Assembly: GCF_014651055.1 (NCBI RefSeq)
Contig: NZ_BMWD01000003.1
Coordinates: forward strand, 1-64,000
DNA length: 64,000 nt
Direction: 5' to 3'
DNA from: Streptomyces fructofermentans
GTDB taxonomy: Bacteria > Actinomycetota > Actinomycetes > Streptomycetales > Streptomycetaceae
The notes beneath the pieces were generated by a model. That model saw only the letters and a list, made by a program, of their open reading frames with translations, ran no database searches and was not told the DNA's origin. Shown piece after piece: positions 36,101-43,266 of this stretch (its first letter is position 1; each line of letters begins with the position of its first letter). The position numbers and the translations under genes are program-made.

Positions 36101-36773
36101 GGTCACCAAACGCCGCGCGGTCGTACGGGAGTTGAGCGGCGGCCGGTGCGGCTACCTGCACATCCCGGACATGGGCGGCTCGGGTTGGGCCCAATTCAAC
36201 CGCGACCTGCGCCTGGAGGTGTCGCGTCCGGCCCTCCTCGTCGACGTCCGCGGCAACGCCGGCGGCCACATCAGCGAGCTGGTCGTCGAGAAGCTCACCC
36301 GGACGATCCTCGGCTGGGACCTGACCCGCGACGCCCAGCCGGTCTCGTACGCGTCGAACGCCCCGCGCGGTCCCGTGGTCGCCCTGGCCGACGAGATGAC
36401 GTCCTCGGACGGCGACATGATCACGGCCGCCTTCAAGCTCCTCGGACTCGGACCGGTGGTCGGGCAGCGGACGTGGGGCGGTGTCGTCGGCATGACGGGC
36501 CGCCACGCGCTGGGTGACGGCACGGTCATCACGGTGCCGATGAACGCGGCCTGGTTCGACGCCTACGGCTGGTCCGTGGAGAACCACGGCGTCACACCCG
36601 ATCTGGAGGCCCTGCGCACCCCCCTGGACTGGGCGGAGGGCCGCCACGCCCAACTGGACGACGCGGTGCGCCTGGCCCTCGACCTCCTGGCAGACCGCCC
36701 CGCGGCCACCCCGCCCGGCTACGACGACATCCCCGACAGGTCCCGCCCACCCCTCCCCCCAAGAACCCCCTGA
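33171..36773 (+). CDS. tricorn-type protease (S41 family)
   Basis: Large self-compartmentalising protease that degrades peptides released by the proteasome or Clp. From GTG 33171 it is 1200 aa. Order: disordered Thr/Ala/Gly-rich tail (1-80), six-bladed and seven-bladed propellers (about 80-730, with TolB-like RFSPDGRHIAY, AFSPDGTWL, FTRDGRYLAFLS words), a helical domain, PDZ (about 930-990) and the S41 catalytic core. Tricorn residues are visible: Ser854/His855 in LGTSHAYV and the nucleophile Ser1079 with Asp1080 in TSSDGD. Propeller loop 484-498 is an acidic EDPEDP repeat. The GTG abuts GGGGAG, too close for a normal ribosome site, so the start is uncertain. Confidence 0.92.
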   Translation: MSHEHERATADGPATADGEPRPPTTDTTDGAGSAAAAPADARAPTTRGTTDSGGTADPRGTAGPGGTAEGAGPADGGDGSAAYLRFPHLSGDRLCFAAEDDLWVAPLDNPGRAWRLTVDRTKVGHPRFSPDGRHIAYTTWRSLVPEIHLTPVDGGPARRLTYWGNADTQVCGWSPDGDILAVASHGEPFSYYTWAYSVPVDGGPGRKLPWGPVSALAVADFAQERRTLLLTGTPPHEPASWKRYRGGAMGRLWVHGQRILADLGGHVDCPMFVGDRVAFLSDHEGIGNLYSCQHDGSDLRRHTDHDAFYARHASSDGTRVVYQCAGDLWIVDALTADSVPRRLDVRLGGPRTGRRPYQVPAAQHVDGISVDETGRACAVVVRGSLYWLTHRDGPARTIADTPGVRVRLPEMLGSGGQVAYVTDADGEDAVEIAYLPRATGRREPRRLASGELGRVLELVSDPEGGRLAVASHDGRLLLLDASDDPEDPEDPEDPEDPDNSTNSGNPEEPGGTEPGPGSVTELIRSINGPVRDLAFSPDGTWLTWSHPGIGRSLRQIKMARVRGPGAHTVVDVTNGRFEDENPVFTRDGRYLAFLSWRGFDPVYDVHTGDLSFPLGCRPYLVPLSCATPSPFALTPEGRPAAGGLDPVEDDTDALPDDTGSGTATCTVTVEMEGLESRVTPFPVTASKYSALYPVAGGGLVWLRWPISGALGETFANPDDTSGRPTLEHFNITKAKKSELVDHLDWFATSGDGSRLVVVDEGELRAVPSTESGDSDSTVWIDLRRILHEADPPAEWRQAYAEAGRLTRDYFWAPDMCGIDWDAALEQYRPLVERVASPDEFADLLRELLGELGTSHAYVSAARRNEGPPHYQRAQGLLGANFVCREGQWVVRRILPGDSSDSKARSPLAGTGIREGAVLTHVDGRAVDPVTGPYPLLAGAGGTTVELTFTPAQGPGGLSRRVAVVPLIDERPLRYQDWVTKRRAVVRELSGGRCGYLHIPDMGGSGWAQFNRDLRLEVSRPALLVDVRGNAGGHISELVVEKLTRTILGWDLTRDAQPVSYASNAPRGPVVALADEMTSSDGDMITAAFKLLGLGPVVGQRTWGGVVGMTGRHALGDGTVITVPMNAAWFDAYGWSVENHGVTPDLEALRTPLDWAEGRHAQLDDAVRLALDLLADRPAATPPGYDDIPDRSRPPLPPRTP
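34620..34664 (+). repeat. 9-bp coding repeat in tricorn gene
   Basis: GACCCGGAG is repeated four times in tandem (34620-34655), followed by a partial copy (GACCCGGAC). It encodes a repeated Asp-Pro-Glu tract in a propeller loop. Because the unit is a multiple of three, copy-number change keeps the frame. Confidence 0.85.
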
Positions 36774-36787
36774 CCCACCACACGAGG

Positions 36788-36936
36788 CAGGGGCGCGAGG
36801 AACCGCGCGACCAACCCTCACCGGCGGGACGGCCGACACCCAACCCAGCCAACCCACCCCCCAGGGGCGCGGGGAACCGCGCAAACCCACCCACCGGACC
36901 CCAACCCCCGCAGGGGCGCGGGGAACTGCGCGACCA
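36788..36936. repeat. three copies of a Streptomyces-type intergenic repeat
   Basis: The word CAGGGGCGCGGGGAACYGCG recurs at 36788-36813 (one change), 36862-36882 and 36911-36936, mostly followed by CGACCA. Each copy can fold through GCGCG/CGCGC. I recall the same word scattered between genes in many Streptomyces genomes. Here the copies are 50-75 bases apart between the tricorn gene and a small ORF that ends toward them. Confidence 0.75.
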
Positions 36937-37056
36937 GCCACGACGGCGCCGCACCCGACGAACCACGGCGCGAACACAAAGAAGCGCGGGGCGCCCCCGG
37001 AGAAGGAGGGCACCCCACGCTCACGAACGGGCGGTCACACCACCCGCAGCGCTCCG

Positions 37057-37269
37057 TCAGGCATCGAAGTCCTGGTCGAACCGCTCCCGCGCGTCACGCT
37101 GCACGCGCTCCGGCCCCTCGGGCGTCTGACGCCCGCGCTGCGGCCCCTGCGGCTGGCGCTCGCGCTGCTGACCGCGCTCGTTCACGTCGTCCTGCGGCCG
37201 GCCGGCACGCTCACGCGGCTGCGCATCGAGCTGCTTGGCCTTCTCCTGGAACTGGTCCTTGATGCCCAT
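37057..37269 (-). CDS. small hydrophilic protein of unknown function
   Basis: A 70-aa protein, MGIKDQFQEKAKQLDAQPRE at its N terminus, very rich in Gln, Arg, Glu, Asp and Pro with no hydrophobic core, so probably disordered. ATG at 37269 has a GGAGTGAC region upstream. Its amphipathic first 15 residues resemble small streptomycete stress-related proteins of the MGI-DQF-(E/D)KA type, but I cannot assign a role. It is followed by the three intergenic repeats. Confidence 0.7.
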   Translation of the reverse strand: MGIKDQFQEKAKQLDAQPRERAGRPQDDVNERGQQRERQPQGPQRGRQTPEGPERVQRDARERFDQDFDA

Positions 37270-37350
37270 GTGATGTCACTCCCGATGTGGGTGAGGTGGT
37301 TGGGGCTCGACCAGATTGGCACGCCCGGACACGCCACGCATGTCGACCGA

Positions 37351-38241
37351 TCACGGACTGTGACGCACCTCGTCCCGGGCCTGCTCGTCGGCCGCGCCGC
37401 CCGCCCCGACGAGCCCCTTCCCGACCGTCGACAGCCGCGGCGCGAACCGCCGCACCTCGCGCTGCCCGACCGTCCCGATGAGCCCCGGCAGGTACCCGCG
37501 TACGCCCTGCATCCCGCGCAGCCACCACTGCCCGTACACATGACTGGAGCGGCGCTCGATCCCGGTGACGATCCGGTCGACGGCCGGACCCAGCGGGTAG
37601 GTCTTGTTGGCCGGCCACGGCAGCCGCTGCCTCAACTCCCGCATCACGTCGTCCTGATCGGCCCCGCGCACCATGTCGGTGTCGGTCCACGACAGGTAGC
37701 CGACCCCGACCCGCACACCCCGGTGCCCGACCTCGGCCCGCAGGCAGTGCGCGTACGCCTCGACCCCCGACTTGGACGCGCAGTAGGCGCTCATCATGGG
37801 CGCCGGGGTGATCGCCGCGAGCGAGGCGATCTGGAGCAGGTAGCCCCGGCTCTCGGTCAGCGCGGGCAGGAACGCCCGTGCCGTCACGGCGGATCCGACG
37901 AGGTTGACCTCGACGACCCGCCGCCAGGCGACGGGGTCCGAGTCCTCGAAGGGCCCGCCGTTCGCGACCCCGGCGTTGGCCACGACGATGTCGATCCTCC
38001 CGAACCGCTCCTTCACCTCCCGGGCGACCCGTGTCATCGCCTCGTGGTCGGTGACGTCGGCGTACCAGTGGCCGTTGTCTCCGTGCAGCCGTTCGGCGAC
38101 GCTCTTCAGCGCGTCCGGCTCCAGTCCGACGAGGGCGACCGTGGCTCCGCGCGCGGAGAGCTTGCGGGCGAGGAGTTCCCCGACGCCCCGCGCGGCCCCG
38201 GTGACGACGGCGACCTGTCCCTCCAGGCTGACCCTGCTCAT
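37351..38241 (-). CDS. short-chain dehydrogenase/reductase
   Basis: A 296-aa SDR. The cofactor loop TGAARGVGELLA near residue 14, the NAG motif (VVANAGVANGG), and the active-site Ser and YCASK are visible. The C-terminal 50 residues (after YGQWWLRGMQGVRGYL) extend beyond the core, as in SDRs of the SadH type in mycobacteria. The start ATG at 38241 overlaps the stop of the alpha/beta hydrolase gene by 4 nt. It is the last gene of a three-gene operon with a Baeyer-Villiger-type monooxygenase, suggesting an alcohol/ketone interconversion that feeds or drains the monooxygenase substrate. Confidence 0.92.
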   Translation of the reverse strand: MSRVSLEGQVAVVTGAARGVGELLARKLSARGATVALVGLEPDALKSVAERLHGDNGHWYADVTDHEAMTRVAREVKERFGRIDIVVANAGVANGGPFEDSDPVAWRRVVEVNLVGSAVTARAFLPALTESRGYLLQIASLAAITPAPMMSAYCASKSGVEAYAHCLRAEVGHRGVRVGVGYLSWTDTDMVRGADQDDVMRELRQRLPWPANKTYPLGPAVDRIVTGIERRSSHVYGQWWLRGMQGVRGYLPGLIGTVGQREVRRFAPRLSTVGKGLVGAGGAADEQARDEVRHSP

Positions 38242-39161
38242 GCGCCCTCCCTCTGCTCGATGCGTACGTAGGTGCCGACGAGTTCCCGGATGCGCCCGCT
38301 GACCAGCTCGGGTGCCTCGATCGGGGTCATGTGGCCGAGTCCGGGCAGTTCGGTCGAGCCGACGCAGTTCGGCAGCGCCGCGACGAGACCGCGGGTGTGG
38401 ACGACGGGCGTCAACCGGTCCGCTGTGCCGGCGACGACGGCCGTCGGCACGGTCAACTCCCTTACTCCGGAGTCCAGGTCGAGCCCGGCCAGGACCTGCG
38501 ACCAGGCGTGCCGCACCTTCCTCGGACACGCGTGCACGATCCGCGCGCACGCGTCGACCATGGCGGGTGCGGAGCCCGGTCCCATCGTCCCGTACCTGAG
38601 GACGCGCCGCGCGAGAGGCGTCACCGGACCGAGCGGCGCCCGGGACCCGAGGACCTTCGCCGTCAGCCAGGTGCGCGCCCGGCCGGCCCGCATCGGCAGC
38701 ACCAGCGACTCGGCGACCAGCCGTGAACTGCCCGTGCTGCACAGCAGGACGGCCGCCGCGTGCTCCCGGAACCGGGCCCGCCCGGACGCGGCCATCAGCG
38801 TCATGCCGCCCATCGAGTGCCCCGCCAGGACGGCCTTCTCGCCGGGCGCGAGCGTCGCGGCGAGCACCGCCTCGAGGTCGTCGGCGAGTGCCTCCGTGCT
38901 GCACGCCGGGCTCGACGGGCTGCGTCCGTGGCCCCGCTGGTCGTACGCGACCACCCGGTGGTCGACGGCGAGATCCCGTATCTGCGCGGCCCAGAAGGCA
39001 GTGGAGCAGGTCCACCCGTGCGCGAGCACGACGGCGGGGGCGTCCTCGGGTCCGTGCACCTCCACGTGGATCCGGGCGCCGTCGGCGGACTCCGCGGTCA
39101 GCTCGCGCCCGGCGGCGGGCGGCGCGTAGGGTCCGCCGGCCGCCTGTGTCGGTCGGCTCAT
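38238..39161 (-). CDS. alpha/beta hydrolase (esterase/lipase-like)
   Basis: A 307-aa hydrolase. The oxyanion region HGWTCS, nucleophile elbow G114HSMGG (Ser116), acid GTADRLTP and catalytic His in LGHMTPIEAPE are all present. No signal peptide. Start ATG at 39161 overlaps the monooxygenase stop, and its own stop overlaps the SDR start. In such operons an esterase cleaves the ester formed by Baeyer-Villiger oxidation. Confidence 0.92.
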   Translation of the reverse strand: MSRPTQAAGGPYAPPAAGRELTAESADGARIHVEVHGPEDAPAVVLAHGWTCSTAFWAAQIRDLAVDHRVVAYDQRGHGRSPSSPACSTEALADDLEAVLAATLAPGEKAVLAGHSMGGMTLMAASGRARFREHAAAVLLCSTGSSRLVAESLVLPMRAGRARTWLTAKVLGSRAPLGPVTPLARRVLRYGTMGPGSAPAMVDACARIVHACPRKVRHAWSQVLAGLDLDSGVRELTVPTAVVAGTADRLTPVVHTRGLVAALPNCVGSTELPGLGHMTPIEAPELVSGRIRELVGTYVRIEQREGA

Positions 39162-40696
39162 GCTCCGGCCTCCAGCTTCTTCTTCCGCCCGCCGTCGGCG
39201 CGGTGCCCTGGTGCGGGGTCCGGCGCGGGCGGCCGGAGCAGGTCGTACTCGGCGAGGTCCACGCGGCGGGTGGCGCCGCGGAACTCCGTCGTCGTGCCGG
39301 GCCACACGGTCGTGTTCACACCGTTGGCGTCGAGGTACCAGCTGGTGCAGCCGCCGGTGTTCCAGACGGTGCGCTTCATCCGCTCCTGGACCCGGGTGTT
39401 CCACGCCTCGACCGCGCCGGGCCGCGCGTCGAGGGCGGCCCGGCCGCCCACCACGTCCAACTGGCGTACGTAGTCGGCCAGGTAGTTGAGCTGGGACTCG
39501 ATCATCAGGATCATGCTGGAGTTTCCGAGCCCCGTGTTGGGTCCGATGACCGTCATCCAGTTCGGGAACCCGGCCGCGGTGGCGCCGCGCAGGGACTTCA
39601 TTCCGGTCGACCAGGCTTCGGCGAGCGTCCGGCCGTCCGCGCCGACGACGCGCTCGGCGATCGGCATGTCGGTGACGTGGAAGCCCGTGCCGAAAACGAT
39701 CGCGTCGGCCTCGGTCTCGGTGCCGTCCGCGGCGACGAGGGTGGAGCCGCGGATCTCGCTCAGCCCGCTCGCCACCACGTCCACGTTGGGCTGCGCGAGG
39801 GCCGGGTAGTACGTGCTCGACAGCAGGATGCGCTTGCAGCCGATGCGGTACGTCGGTGTCAGCTTGGCGCGCAGCTCGGGGTCCTTGATGACCCGGGTCA
39901 TGTTGCGCTTGGCCAGCCGCTCGACCAGGCCGAGCTCGTTGGGCCGCTTGGTGAACGCCTGGACCTGTAGCTCCCGGATGCCCCACAGGAGTCCGCGGCG
40001 GGCCTGCGCGGTGAGGGGCAGCAGCCGGTGCAGCCGGCGCTCGGCGCCGCTGATGGCCCGGTCGACGCGCGGCATCACCCAGGGCGGGGTGCGCTGGAAG
40101 ACGGTCAGCCGCTCGACCTCGGGCTGCACGGCCGGCACGATCTGGATGGCCGAGGCGCCCGTGCCGACCATCGCGACGCGCTTGCCCCGCAGGTCGTAGT
40201 CGTGGTCCCAGCGGGCCGAGTGGAAGACCTTGCCCGGGAAGGTCTCGATGCCGGGGACGTCGGGGACCTTGGGGTCGGACAGCGGGCCGGTCGCGGAGAC
40301 GACGATGTCGGCGGTGAGCGTTCCGCTGCTGGTCTCGATCTCCCAGCGAAGGTTCTCCCCGTCCCAGGTCATCAGCTTCACCTCGGAGTCGAAGCGCAGG
40401 TGCGGGCGCAGCCCGAACACGTCGGTCACGTGCTCCAGGTAGGCCCGGATGTGCTCCTGTCCGGAGAAGGTGCGGGGCCAGTCGGGGTTGGGCGCGAAAG
40501 AGAACGAGTACAGGTGGGACGGCACGTCGCAGGCGCATCCCGGATAGCTGTTGTCCCGCCAGGTCCCGCCCACGCTGCCGGCCCGCTCCAGGACGACGAA
40601 GTCGGTGACGCCCTCGCGGCGCAACCGCACGGCGGCGCCCAGCCCGCCGAACCCGGAGCCGATCACCGCCACCCGTACATGCTCGTGCTCGGTCAT
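39158..40696 (-). CDS. flavin-dependent monooxygenase, Baeyer-Villiger type
   Basis: A 512-aa FAD/NADPH enzyme. GSGFGG at residues 13-18 is the FAD Rossmann motif; the type I Baeyer-Villiger fingerprint FxGxxxHxxxW appears as FPGKVFHSARWDHD; a second nucleotide-binding motif (MVGTGASAIQI) follows. Length and the C-terminal WPGTTTEFR segment resemble MymA-type monooxygenases of mycobacteria. ATG at 40696 follows GGAGGCGTCGGG. It heads the operon monooxygenase - hydrolase - SDR and is divergent from a MerR regulator across an 18-bp palindrome. Confidence 0.93.
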   Translation of the reverse strand: MTEHEHVRVAVIGSGFGGLGAAVRLRREGVTDFVVLERAGSVGGTWRDNSYPGCACDVPSHLYSFSFAPNPDWPRTFSGQEHIRAYLEHVTDVFGLRPHLRFDSEVKLMTWDGENLRWEIETSSGTLTADIVVSATGPLSDPKVPDVPGIETFPGKVFHSARWDHDYDLRGKRVAMVGTGASAIQIVPAVQPEVERLTVFQRTPPWVMPRVDRAISGAERRLHRLLPLTAQARRGLLWGIRELQVQAFTKRPNELGLVERLAKRNMTRVIKDPELRAKLTPTYRIGCKRILLSSTYYPALAQPNVDVVASGLSEIRGSTLVAADGTETEADAIVFGTGFHVTDMPIAERVVGADGRTLAEAWSTGMKSLRGATAAGFPNWMTVIGPNTGLGNSSMILMIESQLNYLADYVRQLDVVGGRAALDARPGAVEAWNTRVQERMKRTVWNTGGCTSWYLDANGVNTTVWPGTTTEFRGATRRVDLAEYDLLRPPAPDPAPGHRADGGRKKKLEAGA

Positions 40697-40734
40697 CCCG
40701 ACGCCTCCATGCCACGTATGACTTCCGCTGATCC

Positions 40735-40752
40735 CGCCAGTGAACACTGGCG
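40735..40752. promoter_or_regulatory. perfect 18-bp palindrome in monooxygenase/merR divergent region
   Basis: CGCCAGTGA and its reverse complement TCACTGGCG overlap as CGCCAGTGAACACTGGCG. It is 39 bases upstream of the monooxygenase start and 86 bases upstream of merR, and TTGCGC on the minus strand overlaps its edge. It is a candidate operator for the adjacent MerR protein or another dimeric regulator. Confidence 0.7.
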
Positions 40753-40825
40753 CAATGGGAGACTAGAGCAGCTCCATACCGATGGGTAGGGGGCGGGAGC
40801 AAGGAAAGTTACCGTCGGTACGACA

Positions 40826-40831
40826 TAGGGT
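40826..40831 (+). promoter_or_regulatory. -10 hexamer of a probable leaderless merR transcript
   Basis: TAGGGT is followed by six bases and the GTG at 40838; the gap GCTCGG offers no ribosome site. Confidence 0.5.
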
Positions 40832-40837
40832 GCTCGG

Positions 40838-41488
40838 GTGGCGGACAAGCGGGAGTACCGGATGGAGGAGCTGGCCAGGGAGGCCGGCATCACCGTGCGC
40901 ACGCTGCGCTTCTACCGTGAGCGCAAGCTCATCCCGCCGCCGCGCCGCGAGGGCAGGATCGCCTGGTACGACGAGGACCACCTCGCCCGGCTGCGCACGA
41001 TCGCCGCACTCCTGGAGCGCGGCCACACCCTCAACGGCATAGCCGAACTCGCGGAGGCGTTCGACCACGGCCGCGACGTCGGCGAACTGCTCGGCCTCGG
41101 CGCGCCCACCGAGGAGACCCCGGTCCGCCTCTCCCCCGAGGAGCTCGCCGACTTCTTCGCCGGCCAGGACACCCCGGAGAACCTCGCCGCGGCCCTCGAC
41201 CTCGGCTACCTCGCCACCGACGGGGGCGGCCTCGTCCACATCAGCCGCCGCCTGCTCGAAGCCTCGGCGGCCCTGGTCCGGGAGGGCGTACCGCTCGCGG
41301 ACGTCCTCGCCGCGGCCCGCCGCGTGCGCGAGCACGCCGACGCGCTGGCCGAGCTGTTCACCACCCTGACCCTGGGCACCGACCGCACCGCGGAGGACCT
41401 CCAGCGGCTGCGCCCCCTGGCGAAGAGCGTGGTCGAGGCCGAACTGTCGATGGCGCTGGACCGCAGGATCGGCCGTCTGGCGAAGTGA
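40838..41488 (+). CDS. MerR family transcriptional regulator
   Basis: A 216-aa regulator. The N-terminal winged helix MEELAREAGITVRTLRFYRERKLIPPPRREGRIAWYDEDHLARLRTI is a clear MerR match. No metal-binding Cys cluster is present in the C-terminal half, so it should sense an organic ligand or act without one. The C-terminal part (residues 85-216) is helical and carries no GyrI-like motif. Divergent from the monooxygenase operon, its probable target. Confidence 0.92.
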   Translation: MADKREYRMEELAREAGITVRTLRFYRERKLIPPPRREGRIAWYDEDHLARLRTIAALLERGHTLNGIAELAEAFDHGRDVGELLGLGAPTEETPVRLSPEELADFFAGQDTPENLAAALDLGYLATDGGGLVHISRRLLEASAALVREGVPLADVLAAARRVREHADALAELFTTLTLGTDRTAEDLQRLRPLAKSVVEAELSMALDRRIGRLAK

Positions 41489-41508
41489 CGGGCCGAGCCG
41501 GGTACGGC

Positions 41509-41581
41509 GCCTCGCCGCCCCTCACCGCGGACGCGGACGCGGGCCCGGCACGGCGCCGCGCCGCCCCTCACCGCGGACGCG
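41509..41581. repeat. 22-bp direct repeat between merR and xthA
   Basis: CGCCGCCCCTCACCGCGGAC with flanking GCG occurs at about 41513-41535 and again at 41559-41581, 46 bases apart, in the gap between the merR and xthA stop codons. Confidence 0.7.
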
Positions 41582-41585
41582 CTGC

Positions 41586-42389
41586 TCAGCGGTCGAAGAC
41601 GACCGTCACCGGGGCGTGGTCCGACCAGCGTTCCCCGTGACTGGCCGCCCGCTCCACGTACCCCTTGACCGCGCGTGCGGCGAGTCCGGGCGTGGCGACG
41701 GCGAGGTCGATCCGCCAGCCCGAGTCGTTGTCGAAGGCGCGCCCGCGGTACGACCACCACGAGTACGGGCCCTCCTCGTCCGGGTGCAGGGCGCGGACGA
41801 CGTCGACGTATCCGCCGTCGGCCTCGTCCAGGACCCGGCCGAGCCACTCGCGCTCCTCCGGCAGGAAGCCGGAGTTCTTCTGGTTGGCGCGCCAGTTCTT
41901 GAGGTCGGCCGGCCGGTGCGCGATGTTCCAGTCGCCGCACACCACGACCTCGCGGCCGTCGGCGGCGGCCCGCTCGCGCAGCACCTTCAGATGGGCGAGG
42001 AACTCCCCCATGAACCGGACCTTCTCGTCCTGCCGCTCGGTGCCGACCTCACCGGAGGGCAGGTAGAGGCTGGCCACCGTGACGCCCGGCAGATCGACCT
42101 CCGCATACCGCCCGCTGCCGTCGAACTCCGCCGATCCGAAGCCGATCCGGACGCTGTCCGGCTCACGGCGCGTGTAGAGGGAGACCCCGGCGCGCCCCTT
42201 CGCGGCGGCGGGCGCGTGCACGACGTGCCACCCCTCGGGCCGGCGCACCCCTTCGGGGAGCTGCTCGGGCTCGGCCCTCACCTCCTGGAGGCAGAGCACG
42301 TCCGCGGACGTCTGCGCCAGCCATTCCACGAAGCCCTTCTTGGCGGCGGCCCGGAGCCCGTTCACATTCACAGAGGTCACAGTCAGCAC
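41586..42389 (-). CDS. xthA: exodeoxyribonuclease III
   Basis: AP endonuclease/3'-5' exonuclease of base excision repair; 267 aa. Metal and catalytic motifs are NVNGLRAA, LQEVRAE (Glu34 region), GDWNIAH and SDHAPV in order, with Tyr in SLYLPSGEV. The GTG at 42389 is chosen because VLTVTSVNVNGLRA matches the family start; the frame is open far upstream. TATCGT lies 6 nt before the GTG, so the transcript is probably leaderless. Divergent from an acetyltransferase gene with 78 bases between starts. Confidence 0.95.
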   Translation of the reverse strand: MLTVTSVNVNGLRAAAKKGFVEWLAQTSADVLCLQEVRAEPEQLPEGVRRPEGWHVVHAPAAAKGRAGVSLYTRREPDSVRIGFGSAEFDGSGRYAEVDLPGVTVASLYLPSGEVGTERQDEKVRFMGEFLAHLKVLRERAAADGREVVVCGDWNIAHRPADLKNWRANQKNSGFLPEEREWLGRVLDEADGGYVDVVRALHPDEEGPYSWWSYRGRAFDNDSGWRIDLAVATPGLAARAVKGYVERAASHGERWSDHAPVTVVFDR

Positions 42390-42395
42390 CCGGGC

Positions 42396-42401
42396 ACGAT
42401 A
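42396..42401 (-). promoter_or_regulatory. -10 hexamer of a probable leaderless xthA transcript
   Basis: TATCGT on the minus strand, six bases before the xthA GTG. Confidence 0.5.
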
Positions 42402-42454
42402 CCGGCACACTGGACGGGCACACCGCTCCATCCCACCCACCGATTGCATAGAAC

Positions 42455-42460
42455 TACGAT
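42455..42460 (+). promoter_or_regulatory. -10 hexamer of a probable leaderless acetyltransferase transcript
   Basis: TACGAT followed by seven bases and ATG at 42468. If correct, it excludes the upstream ATG at 42459, which overlaps the hexamer. Confidence 0.45.
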
Positions 42461-42467
42461 GTCCAGT

Positions 42468-42944
42468 ATGAATATCCATCCCGTCGCCTTCGACCACCCC
42501 GACGCCGTCAAGCTCAACGACCAGGTACAGGCCGAGTACGCCCGGCGCTACGGGGACGGCGGAGACGTCACACCGCTCGACCCGAAGATGTTCGCGCCCC
42601 CGTCCGGCCTCTACCTCGTGGCGTACGACACACGGGACCGCCCGGTGGCCACGGGCGGCTGGCGCACGCAGGACGAGAACGACGAGGGCTACTCGGACGG
42701 CGACGCGGAACTGAAGCGCATGTACGTGGTCGACGAGGCCCGCGGCAACGGGCTCGCCCGCCGCATCCTGGCGGCCCTGGAGGACGACGCCCGCGCGGCC
42801 GGCCGCGTCCGCATGGTCCTGGAGACGGGCGACAAGCAGCCCGAGGCCATCGCCCTCTACACGTCCAGCGGCTACGAGCCCTGCCCGAAGTTCGGCCACT
42901 ACCGCTTCCACGAGAACAGCCGCTGCTTCGCGAAGCGACTCTGA
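42468..42944 (+). CDS. GNAT family N-acetyltransferase
   Basis: A 158-aa acetyltransferase. The acetyl-CoA loop is in MYVVDEARGNGLARRILAALE (R/Q-x-x-G-x-A type), and the preceding strand GGWRTQ and following ETGDKQPEAIALYTSSGYEP are typical. ATG at 42468 is preferred to the in-frame ATG at 42459 because of the hexamer spacing. Substrate unknown. Its transcript probably ends at the hairpin at 43052. Confidence 0.9.
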   Translation: MNIHPVAFDHPDAVKLNDQVQAEYARRYGDGGDVTPLDPKMFAPPSGLYLVAYDTRDRPVATGGWRTQDENDEGYSDGDAELKRMYVVDEARGNGLARRILAALEDDARAAGRVRMVLETGDKQPEAIALYTSSGYEPCPKFGHYRFHENSRCFAKRL

Positions 42945-43051
42945 AACGTCCGCGCCCGGCCCGGCACCCGCCGGGCCACCGGCCGCCGGCCCGCCCCGAG
43001 GCACCCCGGCGCCCGCACGGCCCCACCGGACCCCACGTCCGGACATACGAG

Positions 43052-43087
43052 CAGAGCCCCCGCCGGATTTCCCCGGCGGGGGCTCTG
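43052..43087. terminator. strong bidirectional terminator
   Basis: CAGAGCCCCCGCCGG (43052-43066) pairs perfectly with CCGGCGGGGGCTCTG (43073-43087) across a 6-nt loop. It lies between the plus-strand acetyltransferase gene and the minus-strand tRNA-Ala gene and can serve both; the tRNA ends nine bases away. Confidence 0.9.
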
Positions 43088-43095
43088 AGCTGCGG

Positions 43096-43169
43096 TGGAC
43101 CTGTGGGGATTTGAACCCCAGACCCCCTCGATGCGAACGAGGTGCGCTACCAGACTGCGCCACAGGCCC
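43096..43169 (-). tRNA. tRNA-Ala (anticodon CGC)
   Basis: 74 nt on the minus strand. Acceptor GGGCCTG pairs with CAGGTCC (one G-U), the D stem is GCGC/GCGC, the anticodon stem CCTCG/CGAGG holds loop TTCGCAT with anticodon CGC, and the T arm is TGGGG-TTCAAAT-CCCCA. The discriminator is A and CCA is not encoded in full. It decodes GCG, a very common Ala codon in this GC-rich genome. No tRNA-embedded attachment site or integrated element is seen beside it. Confidence 0.95.
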
Positions 43170-43266
43170 TTGCAACGAGTGAAACTCTAGCATCCCGATC
43201 GGGGTGCTTGGAAATCCGTTCCCGGCGGCTGTCCCGCTGGTCAGGGGCCGGACCCCTGAGGAACCG

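Noticed and set aside
43096..43169. tRNA-Ala gene as an integration site for a mobile element
   Set aside because: No integrase, no duplicated tRNA 3' end and ordinary core genes on both sides.
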